Shown in pieces: positions 43,471 to 52,858 of a stretch of 64,000 bases of DNA. This DNA is from a bacterium (Candidatus Blackallbacteria) CG13_big_fil_rev_8_21_14_2_50_49_14. Lineage in GTDB: Bacteria; Cyanobacteriota; Sericytochromatia; UBA7694. The notes below the pieces were generated by a model. It worked only from the letters and a program-made list of their open reading frames with translations. It had not been told where the DNA came from and searched no databases. Each line of letters starts with the position of its first letter. Position 1 is the stretch's first letter. A program made the translations under genes and the position numbers. The DNA lies in NCBI GenBank assembly GCA_002783405.1, contig PFGG01000005.1, positions 1 through 64,000 on the forward strand, read 5' to 3'.

Positions 43471-43974
43471 ATGGTCGAAGTTTCAATTCGAGAATTTCAT
43501 GTTCAAGATGATCTCGTGGAATTAACCCATTTAATACATGCTGCTTATGCTCAGCATGCCGCATCTGGCAGAAAATATTGGGCCACCCACCAAAGTGTTG
43601 AAGACACGGCTTCACGTTTTGCTTCTGGTTTGGGTTATCTCGTTGAAATTGAGGAAAAAGTTTGTGGCACTGTTATTCTGCGCCCCCCGCAACCCGATTC
43701 TGAAGTTGAATTTTATCGTCAACAGGGCGTCTGGACGCTCTCTCAATTTTGTATCGATCCCAAATTTCAAGGCCAGGGCTTGGGAAAAAAACTGCATCAA
43801 TTTGTACTTGAAGAGGCAAAGCAGAGGGGAGCTACACATTTGGCCTTAGATACAGCAGAATCTGCAAGTGGTTTAATTCAAACCTATCAAGACTGGGGGT
43901 ATCGAATTGTAGGGAACTGGGACTGGCGCCCCAAAACCAATTATTTGAGTGTGATTATGGCCCGGCCGATCTGA
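43471..43974 (+). CDS. GNAT-family N-acetyltransferase
   Basis: ATG 43471 follows a GAGG ribosome site and gives 167 residues. The GNAT acetyl-CoA-binding motif A is seen as LSQFCIDPKFQGQGLGKKLHQF, with the Q-x2-G-x-G/A pyrophosphate loop QGQGLG. Motif B-like HLALDTAESASGLIQTYQDWGYRIVG follows. The acceptor is unknown; small-molecule, antibiotic or protein amines are all possible. It is divergent from the deacetylase and separated by 265 bp from the aldehyde dehydrogenase, so probably monocistronic. Confidence 0.87.
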   Translation: MVEVSIREFHVQDDLVELTHLIHAAYAQHAASGRKYWATHQSVEDTASRFASGLGYLVEIEEKVCGTVILRPPQPDSEVEFYRQQGVWTLSQFCIDPKFQGQGLGKKLHQFVLEEAKQRGATHLALDTAESASGLIQTYQDWGYRIVGNWDWRPKTNYLSVIMARPI

Positions 43975-44171
43975 ATATTTCAAATTTCATAGCCTCACAG
44001 GCGAAATTCTTTTGGCTCATAAAGAATATTTTCTGGTCTTTTGGAGGAAATTCGGATCTGCAACCGGGCATTGAGTGCGGGCGAAGTCAAGCAAATGGCT
44101 CTTCAAGATTAATCTTTTCTGATTAAGCTTTTGACTTATCCACTTCATTATACCTATCCTGATTCAAAACT

Positions 44172-44199
44172 TTGAAACCGCTTGATTTCAGGTTAAAAT
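44172..44199 (+). promoter_or_regulatory. Promoter of the aldehyde dehydrogenase gene
   Basis: TTGAAA (44172-44177), 16 bp, TAAAAT (44194-44199). The start point would be near 44206, 34 nt before ATG 44240, and a GAAAGGGA ribosome site lies between. The same hexamers and spacing recur at 45800-45827. The remaining 43975-44171 region shows nothing I can name. Confidence 0.5.
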
Positions 44200-44239
44200 A
44201 CTGCGAATACTTAAATTTCTCTTTGAAAGGGACTTTTTC

Positions 44240-45703
44240 ATGAAACCCATCTTTATCAATGGCAGGGCGCAGACTGCTCATTCTGAATTGGCTTTGAAGA
44301 TTCTCAACCCAGCCACGCTCGAATCCTTGGGGCAGGTTGCCAATTGCCGCGAAGCAGATGTCAACGCTGCGGTTTCGGCTGCCCGTGCAGCCCAGCATGC
44401 CTGGTGGAAAATGCCCGAAAGTGAAAAATCCCATTATTTACATCGGGTGGCTGAACGCATTGCAGAGCGGGCGGCTGAAATGGCAGAACTCTTGGCGTGC
44501 GAAACGGGCAAACCCTTGATTGAAGCAAAAGATTGTCTCGAATGGGTCTCAGCCTGCTTCCGTTATTATGGAGAAGTCATACGCGTTAGCAAGGGCGTGG
44601 TTTTTCCCCCGGTGGCCCCCCATCAGATCAATTTTACGGTCAGAGAACCCTTTGGCGTTGTGGCCTGTATTGCCCCCTTTAATTTCCCTTTGCTCTTAAG
44701 TGCTTGGAAAGTTGCTCCTGCTTTGGCCTGTGGCAATACCGTGGTGGTCAAGCCGCCGCATCAAAATCCGCTTTCGAGTCTGCTCTTTGCAGAGTGTTTT
44801 TCTGATTTGCCTGCCGGGGTCTTTAATTTGGTCACAGGAGATGGCGAGACAGGCAATTTGCTGGTTCGCCATCCGCAGGTGGATATGATTGCCTTTACAG
44901 GCTCTACGGCTGTGGGGCGAAAAATTGCAGCCGCAGCCGGAGAACAATTGAAAAAGGTCAATCTGGAATTGGGGGGCATTGATCCCTTTATCGTCTTTGC
45001 CGATGCAGATTTAAGCATTGCCGCCAAAGGAGCCGTCTGGGCGCGTTTATTGAATGCAGGCCAGGTTTGCACCTCTTCAAAACGCATTATTGTAGAAGCC
45101 TCAGTCGCTGAGGAGTTTACCCGTTTGCTGCTCGAAGAGGTGGCAAACGTTCAGGTCGGCGATCCCCTCTTGCCTGCTACCGATATGGGGCCCGTGATTT
45201 CAGAAGAGGCACTTGAAAAACTCGAAACGCAAATAGAACGCTTAAAAGCTGAGGGGGCAGAATTATTGGTGGGCGGTTGCCGTTTTCAGCCCCAGGGCCT
45301 GCCTGGTTATTTTCTCCAGCCCACTGTTTTTAGCCAGGTCAAACACGGGGGCATGGCCACCACAGAGGAATTTTTCGGCCCGGTGATCAATCTGTTTACG
45401 GCGCAAAATGCCGATCATGCCATTGAAATGGCCAATGACTCTGAGTATGGCTTAGGCGCTACGATTTATACCAATAACCTGCAAATTGCCATGAAAGCCA
45501 TGGAAAATATCAAAGCGGGGAGCTTTTGGATCAACGATCCCCTGACAGACAATGAAGCAGCCCCCTTTGGCGGCATGCGTGCCAGCGGGATTGGTCGGGA
45601 ATTGGGAGCTGAGGGGCTTGAGTGTTTCAGAGAGCCCAAGCATGTCCATTTGGATTACGTGATTGAGAAAAAGGATTATTGGTTTCCCTACGCTCAGCGT
45701 TGA
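44240..45703 (+). CDS. NAD(P)-dependent aldehyde dehydrogenase
   Basis: The 487-residue protein has the complete ALDH set: CIAPFNFPLLL, K171 in VVVKPP, FTGSTAVGRKI, catalytic general base E243 in LELGG, and nucleophile C277 in NAGQVCTSSKRI. The segment NLELGGIDPFIV has I where most relatives have K/N. It oxidises an aldehyde to a carboxylate via a thioester. The closest pattern I know is the succinate-semialdehyde/lactaldehyde-like branch. The substrate is not determined. It has its own promoter, and a long inverted repeat follows the gene. Confidence 0.92.
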   Translation: MKPIFINGRAQTAHSELALKILNPATLESLGQVANCREADVNAAVSAARAAQHAWWKMPESEKSHYLHRVAERIAERAAEMAELLACETGKPLIEAKDCLEWVSACFRYYGEVIRVSKGVVFPPVAPHQINFTVREPFGVVACIAPFNFPLLLSAWKVAPALACGNTVVVKPPHQNPLSSLLFAECFSDLPAGVFNLVTGDGETGNLLVRHPQVDMIAFTGSTAVGRKIAAAAGEQLKKVNLELGGIDPFIVFADADLSIAAKGAVWARLLNAGQVCTSSKRIIVEASVAEEFTRLLLEEVANVQVGDPLLPATDMGPVISEEALEKLETQIERLKAEGAELLVGGCRFQPQGLPGYFLQPTVFSQVKHGGMATTEEFFGPVINLFTAQNADHAIEMANDSEYGLGATIYTNNLQIAMKAMENIKAGSFWINDPLTDNEAAPFGGMRASGIGRELGAEGLECFREPKHVHLDYVIEKKDYWFPYAQR

Positions 45704-45711
45704 GCCTAAGA

Positions 45712-45772
45712 AGGTCTGAAACAGTTCGTGGACGCGAATTGAGCCCGCAGTATTCAGGACTGTTTCAGCCTT
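45712..45772 (+). other. Long inverted repeat downstream of the aldehyde dehydrogenase gene
   Basis: CTGAAACAGT (45716-45725) is perfectly repeated inverted as ACTGTTTCAG (45759-45768). Flanking AAGG and CCTT (45711-45714, 45769-45772) extend the stem to 14 bp with one bulged T, around a 33-nt loop. No T tract follows, so it is not a standard terminator. It could protect the mRNA 3' end or be a regulator site for the next gene. Confidence 0.6.
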
Positions 45773-45799
45773 GCAGGAAGCAAGCCCAGTCCACAGCGC

Positions 45800-45827
45800 T
45801 TGAAATCTCTTTGAGGTATGTTAAAAT
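45800..45827 (+). promoter_or_regulatory. Promoter placed for a leaderless transcript
   Basis: TTGAAA (45800-45805), 16 bp, TAAAAT (45822-45827). The usual start distance puts +1 at about 45834, the A of the ATG of the next gene, which has no Shine-Dalgarno sequence directly before it. Confidence 0.45.
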
Positions 45828-45833
45828 TAGCCC

Positions 45834-46292
45834 ATGTCTGAAGAAAAACAATCCTCCGAAATTTCTGAGTCTCAGCCTGAAGTACAGGCCGAGACTGAAA
45901 CCAAATCAAAACCCGAAAAACAAAAGCCTACTAAAAAAGGCGGCAAACTGAAGTGGATTCTGGCCTCTCTCTTGGTTTTGCTTTTAGGCGTTGCAGGGGG
46001 CTTGGCCAGCTTTCAGGTCATGCAGTTTAAAGCCAAAGCCGAAGGTCTGGCATTGGGGTATGCCGAGGCTGCTGTGACGGCTTACCAAATGGACCGCTAT
46101 GCTCGGCCCCTGCCTGATAGAATCTTTGAAAATGGCCCCTATCGAGTAGAAACCAAGACCCACGGCACCCCACCCCAATTGCATATCAGCGTGCGCGATC
46201 GCTATCTGAATATGACGCATTATGAGCTGGATCGTCAGTTTGATGTCTCAGGGCGGCCGACCCCTCCCCCCAATGAAGGTCAGGAAAGATAA
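45834..46292 (+). CDS. Single-pass membrane protein of unknown function
   Basis: The 152-residue protein starts with a 40-residue acidic then lysine-rich cytosolic stretch (E/S/Q/K). One transmembrane helix follows at about 43-63 (WILASLLVLLLGVAGGLASF). The remaining part, about 90 residues, would be outside the membrane (type II-like). The extracytoplasmic part has YRVETKTHGTPPQLHISVRDRY and no motif I recognise. ATG 45834 lacks a near ribosome site, and the promoter spacing suggests leaderless translation. Confidence 0.65.
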   Translation: MSEEKQSSEISESQPEVQAETETKSKPEKQKPTKKGGKLKWILASLLVLLLGVAGGLASFQVMQFKAKAEGLALGYAEAAVTAYQMDRYARPLPDRIFENGPYRVETKTHGTPPQLHISVRDRYLNMTHYELDRQFDVSGRPTPPPNEGQER

Positions 46293-46372
46293 TTCCTGAT
46301 TGTTTCTCGTGCGCTGTTTGCGTAAAATGAGTCTGACGGATCATTCAATGTAGCAAACAATGAGGTGCAGCT

Positions 46373-47584
46373 ATGCCAAAGTCAAAAACCCCTGTATTTA
46401 CTGTTTTGGGTGGCGCAGGCGCCATGGGCTCAATCACTGTTCGTGACCTGATCGAAACGGCTCCTGCGGAGGCCCAGATCTGGATTGCAGATGCCAATAT
46501 TGAAAAAGCCCAGGCTTTGGTCAAAGCCCATAAACGCAAAGGACTCAAAGCTGTTCAAGTCAATATGCAGGAGCCTGCAGCCCTGGTAAAGGCCTTAAAA
46601 GGCACCCAGGTTTTGCTCAATTCTCTGCCCTATGAATTCAATCTGCAGGTGATGGAGTTTGCGCTTGAATTGGGGGCCCATTATACCGATTTGGGCGGGC
46701 TTTTTCATATGACACGCAAACAGGTAGCTCTGCATGAAGCCTTTGAAAAAGCTGGCCTGACGGCGCTGATGGGTATTGGCGCTGCTCCGGGTATTACCAA
46801 TTTGCTTGCCAAACTGGCTGCTGACCCCATGGAAAGTGTGCATTCGATTGATATTCTTTTGGGTGCGATAGATAAAACCAAATACAATTTTAAGCAGATA
46901 TTGCCAGTTTCCTATTCCTTTAAAACGATCCTCGAAGAATTCTCTCTGCAGCCTGCGGTATTTAAAAAGGGCAAATACCGTTTTCTAAAACCGATGTCAG
47001 GTCTGAAAGCCTATCGTTTCCCGGCCCCTGTGGGTCAGCAATATCCCATGTATACCTTGCATTCTGAAATCTACAATCTGGCTGAAACCTATAAAGCGAA
47101 AGGCATTGAAGAAGTTAGCTTTAAAATTGCCTTCGATAAAGACTTTGTTGAAAAAGTTCGCTTTTTAAGAGATTTGGGTTTGGCTTCCCCAGAGGCCATC
47201 TCCTTTGCTGAAGGCCAGGTCGCTCCGATCGATTTGCTCAATTCAGTGGTCATGAACCAGCCCGTTCCTGAGGCCATCACTGAACCCAAGCAGTATGAAA
47301 TACTCAGAGTGATCGTCAAAGGCAAAGAACAGGGGAAACGAATTACCTGGATCAACGATCTGCATACGGCCGGTCTGCCCGCTTGGGGAATCGGCACGGA
47401 TATCGACACCGGTTCTCCCCCTTCGATTGCCGCGCAAATGTTGCTGGCTGGAGAAATTACTGAAAGAGGGGTTTGCCCGCCTGAAAAGGCGATCAAAGCA
47501 GAGCCCTTTTTCCAGGCACTTGAAAAGCGGGGGATGCATATTCATTCCTCGCGCAAACCCGGTTGGGCTACTCCGGTAGGATAA
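46373..47584 (+). CDS. Saccharopine dehydrogenase-like NAD(P)-binding oxidoreductase
   Basis: The 403-residue protein opens with a Rossmann loop VLGGAGAMGSITVRDL and a following acidic strand end (IADANIEKAQ). It continues with the saccharopine dehydrogenase NADP-binding pattern VLLNSLPYEFNLQVMEFALELGAHYTDLGG and MGIGAAPGITNLLA. Relatives act on saccharopine, carboxynorspermidine or lysine epsilon-imines. A start with a ribosome site is poor (GAGGTGCAGCT before the ATG), but no better one exists. The last 17 bp overlap the convergent lipoprotein gene. The substrate is unknown. Confidence 0.87.
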   Translation: MPKSKTPVFTVLGGAGAMGSITVRDLIETAPAEAQIWIADANIEKAQALVKAHKRKGLKAVQVNMQEPAALVKALKGTQVLLNSLPYEFNLQVMEFALELGAHYTDLGGLFHMTRKQVALHEAFEKAGLTALMGIGAAPGITNLLAKLAADPMESVHSIDILLGAIDKTKYNFKQILPVSYSFKTILEEFSLQPAVFKKGKYRFLKPMSGLKAYRFPAPVGQQYPMYTLHSEIYNLAETYKAKGIEEVSFKIAFDKDFVEKVRFLRDLGLASPEAISFAEGQVAPIDLLNSVVMNQPVPEAITEPKQYEILRVIVKGKEQGKRITWINDLHTAGLPAWGIGTDIDTGSPPSIAAQMLLAGEITERGVCPPEKAIKAEPFFQALEKRGMHIHSSRKPGWATPVG

Positions 47585-48332
47585 TCTCCAATTGGTTTAA
47601 AGAGGGGTCGCACACCCCCCTGAGTGCCCCCTTATCATCGCGGCGACGCAAAACATGGCTGAGTACAAGTGGGGCTCCTTGCTTGGGCGTTACTGTAATT
47701 TTGACTTCTGTCGAGAGGGGGGCTTTTCCCCAAACAAACCAGCCTTTTTGATTGGTTTCGATTTTGGTTGCAAGGCCCGAACCTGGATTTTCAAGCTGCA
47801 CTTCAATACCTGCGAGTGCTTGTCCCAATTTGTTTTTGACAAATCCACTCAAGGGCCGGCTGTCTACCAAGGAGCCCCCTTCAGGCAAATCTGAGATAAC
47901 TTCTAAATCCTGGGATTCAAAAGTATAGTGATTTTCACTGGCGGTTACTTCAAACTCGCCATCCAAAATGGGGCCGCCACATCCCATTGCTTGTGAGTGC
48001 AGATTGAGCGCATAGCGGTATTTTCTGCCTGCTTGCAAAGGCAGGTTAAATTGAAGCGTATCCTCAAGATCTCCAAGTTTCAACTGTTTTTTGAAAATTG
48101 GCAAAGGGGTTTTGTCTGCCTGAACTGGGCTGGTATCCAAGACTTGAAACTCAAATTGGTCATTCGGATAAAAACCCTGATAGGCCTCTTTATAGGCTGC
48201 AAAAGGTAAACTCAACTGAATACCGTTCTGAAGGCTGGTTTGGGGATTGTTTTGAGCTGGAACGGGTAAATTGGGCAGCGGGGTCTGACAGGAAAAACAG
48301 ATTAAACTCATCAAAATCAGAACACGTTGCAT
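47568..48332 (-). CDS. Probable secreted or lipid-anchored protein with an Ig/CarboxypepD-like C-terminal domain
   Basis: The 254-residue protein begins MQRVLILMSLICFSC. This could be a lipoprotein signal with C15 as the lipid-bearing residue, although F-S-C is an imperfect lipobox. The C-terminal region from about 165 (LSGFVKNKLGQALAGIEVQLEN, then TNQKGWFVWGKAP) resembles the CarboxypepD_reg/Big-type beta-sandwich found in surface proteins. The middle part is unrecognised. It is divergent from the matrixin protease, 150 bp away. Function unknown. Confidence 0.7.
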   Translation of the reverse strand: MQRVLILMSLICFSCQTPLPNLPVPAQNNPQTSLQNGIQLSLPFAAYKEAYQGFYPNDQFEFQVLDTSPVQADKTPLPIFKKQLKLGDLEDTLQFNLPLQAGRKYRYALNLHSQAMGCGGPILDGEFEVTASENHYTFESQDLEVISDLPEGGSLVDSRPLSGFVKNKLGQALAGIEVQLENPGSGLATKIETNQKGWFVWGKAPLSTEVKITVTPKQGAPLVLSHVLRRRDDKGALRGVCDPSLNQLEIILPE

Positions 48333-48484
48333 ACGGTGTTTCCTCTTATTGTGTCAGTTTGCTTGATTTTCATCCTATTCTATCAGAAGCAGAGCTTCAA
48401 CTTGGCCTTGCATTCTTGAATTATCCTGAAAACTCAGTCACAATAGATCCATCCAATGAAGCAGAGGGGTGGACTTTGAGTTGT

Positions 48485-49192
48485 ATGAGAAAATGGCCTT
48501 TTCAAGCATTTGTCAAAAGGGTTTTCAATGGAGGGTTTGCCATCTGCTTTTCGGGGGGGCTGATCTTTTCAACTCCAGTTTGGGCGTTTGAGCATTATCT
48601 TTGCAGTGAGAAAAGAAGTCTGCAAGAGTATAACAGCATGCGCTGGTTTAAATACGAACTGCCGATTACGGTCTATGTTCCCCCTGTCCCCTTTCAGGTT
48701 GAGCAGCCAGATATGTATTATCCCCTGGTGCAAAAGGCCTTTTTTGCTTGGTCTGAAAGGGCCCCGTTTATTCAATTTCAGTTTGTAGATCATCCTAAAA
48801 AAGCCATGATTAAAATCCAATGGAAAGATGATTTCAAAAATGAGGGAGCATGGGGAAAGGCCTTTCTTCCCATTCTCTATCGCAGTGTAAAAGGCAAGCT
48901 ACGCCACAAAAGTGTTGTATTTTTGGCTGTACGCGCGCAATTGGGTTCAGGTATGACAGGTCTTGTGAACAAACCCGTTTTGTTTTCAGCTGACGAATTA
49001 CTTTCGATCGCGAAACATGAGGTGGGCCATGCTTTGGGACTTCCTCACAGCCCGAATGAAAGTGATGTCATGTGTGGGGGCTGTTGGGGTTTTTATGGAA
49101 ATACTTTGCGGGATATTAGTGAGGGGGATATTGCTACCCTTTACGCCTTGTACAACTTGCCTTTGCCTCTAAAGAAAAATCCCTGTCCTTGA
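48485..49192 (+). CDS. Small secreted matrixin-type zinc metalloprotease
   Basis: The frame is open far upstream, but ATG 48485 begins a convincing signal peptide (MRKWPFQAFVKR, hydrophobic to about residue 33, cleavage near PVWA-FEH), giving 235 residues. The metzincin zinc site is KHEVGHALGLPHS (H178, E179, H182, H188), followed by the turn region with DVMCGGC where matrixins have a Met turn. It is short, with no propeptide cysteine switch or accessory domain visible. It is probably secreted to the periplasm or medium. A GAGGGG ribosome site lies about 15 nt upstream. Confidence 0.82.
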   Translation: MRKWPFQAFVKRVFNGGFAICFSGGLIFSTPVWAFEHYLCSEKRSLQEYNSMRWFKYELPITVYVPPVPFQVEQPDMYYPLVQKAFFAWSERAPFIQFQFVDHPKKAMIKIQWKDDFKNEGAWGKAFLPILYRSVKGKLRHKSVVFLAVRAQLGSGMTGLVNKPVLFSADELLSIAKHEVGHALGLPHSPNESDVMCGGCWGFYGNTLRDISEGDIATLYALYNLPLPLKKNPCP

Positions 49193-49241
49193 ATATACCT
49201 TGAAATCCGAGAACTGAATTTTTTTTCTGGCCCCCCAAGTT

Positions 49242-49306
49242 TTGCACATAAAATCTGTGCAAGTGGCTGGATTTATTTTCGCGCTTTGTGTTAGTATCAA
49301 GCTAAC
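49242..49306. promoter_or_regulatory. Two palindromes before the XRE regulator (likely operator)
   Basis: TTGCACA-N7-TGTGCAA (49242-49262) has perfect 7-bp arms. GTTAG-N7-CTAAC (49290-49306) ends directly at ATG 49307. Both have a 7-bp centre. The second covers a TAGTAT -10-like box (49292-49297). Binding by the HTH protein encoded directly downstream, as autoregulation, is the simple reading. Confidence 0.45.
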
Positions 49307-49558
49307 ATGGTACAGGAACGGACTTTCTCCATGCTGAAATGGACCTTGCGCGAACGTATGAAAGAACGCAGGATCAGCAATAAATTGCTGGCCGAACGCA
49401 TGGGCGTTCATCGCAATACCATTCGGCAACTCAAGGAAGATCAACCTACCATGATTCGCTTAAGGCATTTGGAATGTTTATGCCAGGTGCTTGAATGCCA
49501 ACCTTCTGATCTCTTCGAATTTTCCCCAGAAACCGCCGCAGTGACCGGTGCTACTTAA
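49307..49558 (+). CDS. Small Cro/CI (XRE)-type HTH regulator
   Basis: The 83-residue protein is one helix-turn-helix domain: TLRERMKERRISNKLLAERMGVHRNTI with turn at MGVHRN, then LECLCQVLECQPSDLFEF, the typical C-terminal helix of the HTH_26/YozG-like family. It probably binds DNA as a dimer. It ends 55 bp before prkA in the same direction and is likely the operon's first gene and regulator. No effector domain is present. The start overlaps the second palindrome. Confidence 0.88.
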   Translation: MVQERTFSMLKWTLRERMKERRISNKLLAERMGVHRNTIRQLKEDQPTMIRLRHLECLCQVLECQPSDLFEFSPETAAVTGAT

Positions 49559-49613
49559 CCAGCTAGAACAATGTGGCATAGTATTTCAATCAGGCTAAAG
49601 GAGAAAAAAAGCC

Positions 49614-51653
49614 ATGGGAAACGGCTCTGAACTATTATCAATTGTGAAGTCTCTCCAAAATACAGAAGAGTTTAAAGAACTCTGGTGGGAGGGCAGTTAC
49701 GAGGAATATCTCGATATTGTCTCACAAAATCCCAAGGTGGCCCGTTCTGCTTTTCAGCGTGTTTATGATATGGTCGTCTCGTTTGGATTTGAAGAATATA
49801 CCGAATACAAAAAGAAGATCACCCGATGGAAATTTTTTAATGATCCCCAGGGCCAAGGGGCTGATGCGATTTTTGGTCTGGATATTCATCTGATGAAACT
49901 GGTTCAGGTTTTAAAAGCCGCTGCACGCCGTTACGGGACTGAAAAACGTGTCATTTTGCTGCATGGCCCAGTGGGTTCTTCAAAATCTACGGTCGCACGG
50001 CTTTTGAAAAAGAGCCTTGAAATTTATTCCCGAACACCTGAAGGTGCAATGTATACCTATTCCTGGATTCTTGAAGATGGGACAGAAGTTCCCAGCCCCA
50101 TGCATGAGGAACCCCTCAAACTCTTGCCTGAAGAGGTTCGCTCAGAAGTTTTGGCGAAAATCAATGAAAAACTACCCGATGATGAGCAAATTCGTATCTT
50201 GGGTGATTTAAACCCCCTTTGCCGTTATTATTTTGCTCATTTTATGAGCAAATACAATGGCGATTGGGCCCAGTTGATCAAGCATATTAAAGTCCGCCGG
50301 ATGATTGTTTCTGAACGGGATCGTACTGGCATCGGTACTTTTCAGCCTAAGGATGAAAAAAATCAAGATTCAACAGAGTTGAGTGGGGATATCAATTACC
50401 GCAAAATTGCGGAATACGGTTCAGATTCCGACCCGCGTGCTTTTAATTTTGATGGTGAGTTCAATGTGGCCAACCGTGGCATTATTGAGTTTATCGAAGT
50501 TTTGAAATTGGACGTGGCCTTTCTCTACGACCTGCTGACAGCCTCGCAGGAGCATAAAATCAAACCCAAGAAATTTGCCCAGACGGATATTGATGAGGTG
50601 ATTCTGGGGCATACCAATGAACCTGAGTACCGTAAATTGCAAAACAATGAATTTATGGAAGCCTTGCGTGACCGTACGATTAAAATTGATGTTCCCTATA
50701 TCACCCGTTTGAGTGAAGAAATCAAAGTCTATGAAAAGGACTTTAATTCTCGCAAAATCAAAGACATGCATATTGCCCCCCATACCATTGAAATTGCTGC
50801 AATGTGGGCTGTATTGTCTCGGCTTGAAGAGCCCAAAAAACACCAACTGAATCTTTTGCAGAAGCTCAAACTCTACAATGGCCAGATGGTGCCAGGCTTT
50901 ACTGAAGACAATGTCAAAGAATTGCGCAAAGAAGCCATTCGCGAAGGCATGAATGGCATTTCACCCCGCTATATCCAAGACAAAATTTCAAATGCTCTTG
51001 TCAAATATGCCGATGAAAAATACATCAATCCTTTCATGGTGATGAATGAATTGGATGCCGGCTTGAAGCACCATTCTTTGATTGTCAATGAAGACGATAA
51101 AAAGAAATACAAAGAACTGCTTGCGATTGTCAAAGAAGAGTATGAAAACATTGTCAAAAGCGAAGTTCAGCGTGCGATTTCTGCCGATGAAGATGCCATT
51201 CGCAACCTTTGCGGCAATTATATTGAAAATGTGAAGGCCTATACCCAAAAAGAAAAGGTCAAAAACAAATATACAGGCAATTACGAACAGCCCGATGAAA
51301 ATCTGATGCGTGCGATCGAAGAGAAGATTGATATCCCCGAAAGCCGCAAGGATGATTTCCGCCGTGAAATTATGAACTATATCGGGGCTTTGGCGATTGA
51401 AGGCCGCACCTTTGAATACAATACCAATGCCCGTCTGCAGAAAGCGCTTGAACTCAAGCTCTTTGAAGACCGCAAAGATTCGATCAAGCTGACCAGTCTG
51501 CTCAGCAACGTCATGGACGAAAAAGCGCAGCAGCAAATCGACATTGTCAAAGAACGGCTGATCAAGAATTATGGCTACAATGAAGCATCAGCAACCGATG
51601 TCTTGAATTTTGTGGCAAGTATTTTCGCCCGAGGCGATGTAAAGGATCGCTAA
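49614..51653 (+). CDS. prkA: PrkA-type serine protein kinase/AAA+ protein (YeaG-like)
   Basis: The 679-residue protein has the PrkA AAA+ core with P-loop [11 protein letters not shown] (116-125), the conserved [14 protein letters not shown] and [13 protein letters not shown], and the PrkA C-terminal region with [21 protein letters not shown] precedes the ATG. In E. coli and Bacillus homologues act under starvation or in sporulation; the protein has been described as a kinase and also as a protease-like AAA+ ATPase. It is the first large gene of a PrkA-DUF444-SpoVR set, which is found widely in this order. The DUF444 gene begins 4 nt after its stop. Confidence 0.96.
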   Translation: MGNGSELLSIVKSLQNTEEFKELWWEGSYEEYLDIVSQNPKVARSAFQRVYDMVVSFGFEEYTEYKKKITRWKFFNDPQGQGADAIFGLDIHLMKLVQVLKAAARRYGTEKRVILLHGPVGSSKSTVARLLKKSLEIYSRTPEGAMYTYSWILEDGTEVPSPMHEEPLKLLPEEVRSEVLAKINEKLPDDEQIRILGDLNPLCRYYFAHFMSKYNGDWAQLIKHIKVRRMIVSERDRTGIGTFQPKDEKNQDSTELSGDINYRKIAEYGSDSDPRAFNFDGEFNVANRGIIEFIEVLKLDVAFLYDLLTASQEHKIKPKKFAQTDIDEVILGHTNEPEYRKLQNNEFMEALRDRTIKIDVPYITRLSEEIKVYEKDFNSRKIKDMHIAPHTIEIAAMWAVLSRLEEPKKHQLNLLQKLKLYNGQMVPGFTEDNVKELRKEAIREGMNGISPRYIQDKISNALVKYADEKYINPFMVMNELDAGLKHHSLIVNEDDKKKYKELLAIVKEEYENIVKSEVQRAISADEDAIRNLCGNYIENVKAYTQKEKVKNKYTGNYEQPDENLMRAIEEKIDIPESRKDDFRREIMNYIGALAIEGRTFEYNTNARLQKALELKLFEDRKDSIKLTSLLSNVMDEKAQQQIDIVKERLIKNYGYNEASATDVLNFVASIFARGDVKDR

Positions 51654-51657
51654 GTCA

Positions 51658-52767
51658 ATGTCTACAAAAATAGATAAGGATGTCGGCCGATTTAAGCGCA
51701 TTATCCGTGGGAAAGTGCGTGAAAACCTGAAAAAGTATATTTCTCAGGGCGAAATGATGGGGAAACAAGGCAAAGATATTGTCTCGATTCCCATTCCTCA
51801 AATCGATATCCCCCATTTTAAGCTCGATGGCAGCAAAGGCGGGGGCGTGGGTTCTGGCGATGGGGAACCCGGCGATCCCGTCGGGGGTGAACAGGGCCAA
51901 GGCCAAGGCTCGGGTCAGGCAGGAGATCAGGCCGGGGAACATGCCCTTGAAATTGAGCTGACCTTCGATGAATTGGTGGAGCTCATGGCTGAAGAGCTTG
52001 AACTGCCCAGGATTGAACCGCGAGGCAGTGAAGAAATCACCAGCATGAAGGGCCGCTACCGTGGGATTACCCATGTGGGGCCCAATTCCCTGCGCCACTT
52101 CAAACGCTCCTATAAAGAAGCTTTGAAACGTCAGATTTCGGCAGGAGAATACAATGCTGAAGATCCGATTATCGTCCCCATTCGGCAGGATTTACGTTTT
52201 CGCTACCGGGAGATGGTTCCCGAACCTCTCACCAATGCCGTGATTATCTTGATGATGGATGTTTCAGGCTCCATGGAAGAAGAACAGAAAGAGATTGTGC
52301 GGATTACTTCTTTCTGGATTGATACCTGGCTGCGCACCCATTATAAAGGCCTCAAAACCCGTTATATTGTGCATGATACGGTTGCCCAGGAAGTGGATAA
52401 AGATACCTTCTTCCGCATGCGGGAAAGCGGGGGCACTGTCATTTCTTCGGCCTATAAACTCTGTGCCAAAATGATTGAGGAAGAATATCCAGCCGATCAA
52501 TGGAATATTTATCCTTTCCACTTTTCAGACGGGGATAACTGGTCTGAGCGTGACAATGAAGAAAGCGTCAAAATTATTCGCGAACAATTGCTGCCTGCCA
52601 GCAATCTCTTCTGCTATGGACAGGTTGAAAGCCGGTATGGCAGTGGGAAATTCATCAAGGAACTGACCAAGCATTTTGCTGATGAAGAGAAAGTTTCACT
52701 GGTGAAAATCGAAAACAAAGACGCGATTATCAAAGGAATTAAAACATTTCTCGGCACAGGTAGATAG
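51658..52767 (+). CDS. DUF444 (YeaH/YhbH) VWA-like protein
   Basis: The 369-residue protein is of the YeaH/YhbH family. A glycine/glutamine-rich linker ([18 protein letters not shown] region, about 61-90) separates the N-terminal part from a von Willebrand-A-like domain with MIDAS motif D201-x-S-x-S (MMDVSGSM). The sequence FHFSDGDNW is also typical. It likely forms a partner complex with PrkA and SpoVR. The spacing of 4 nt to prkA and 91 nt to the SpoVR gene supports cotranscription. Biochemical function is unknown in the family. Confidence 0.94.
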   Translation: MSTKIDKDVGRFKRIIRGKVRENLKKYISQGEMMGKQGKDIVSIPIPQIDIPHFKLDGSKGGGVGSGDGEPGDPVGGEQGQGQGSGQAGDQAGEHALEIELTFDELVELMAEELELPRIEPRGSEEITSMKGRYRGITHVGPNSLRHFKRSYKEALKRQISAGEYNAEDPIIVPIRQDLRFRYREMVPEPLTNAVIILMMDVSGSMEEEQKEIVRITSFWIDTWLRTHYKGLKTRYIVHDTVAQEVDKDTFFRMRESGGTVISSAYKLCAKMIEEEYPADQWNIYPFHFSDGDNWSERDNEESVKIIREQLLPASNLFCYGQVESRYGSGKFIKELTKHFADEEKVSLVKIENKDAIIKGIKTFLGTGR

Positions 52768-52858
52768 CCTGAAAGATGGGCTTCGTATGCACTTAGCAAT
52801 TGTTTTGTTGAGCTGTTTTCAAGTCCTTTAGAATTAGAAATTTGGAAGGTTTCGTTCG

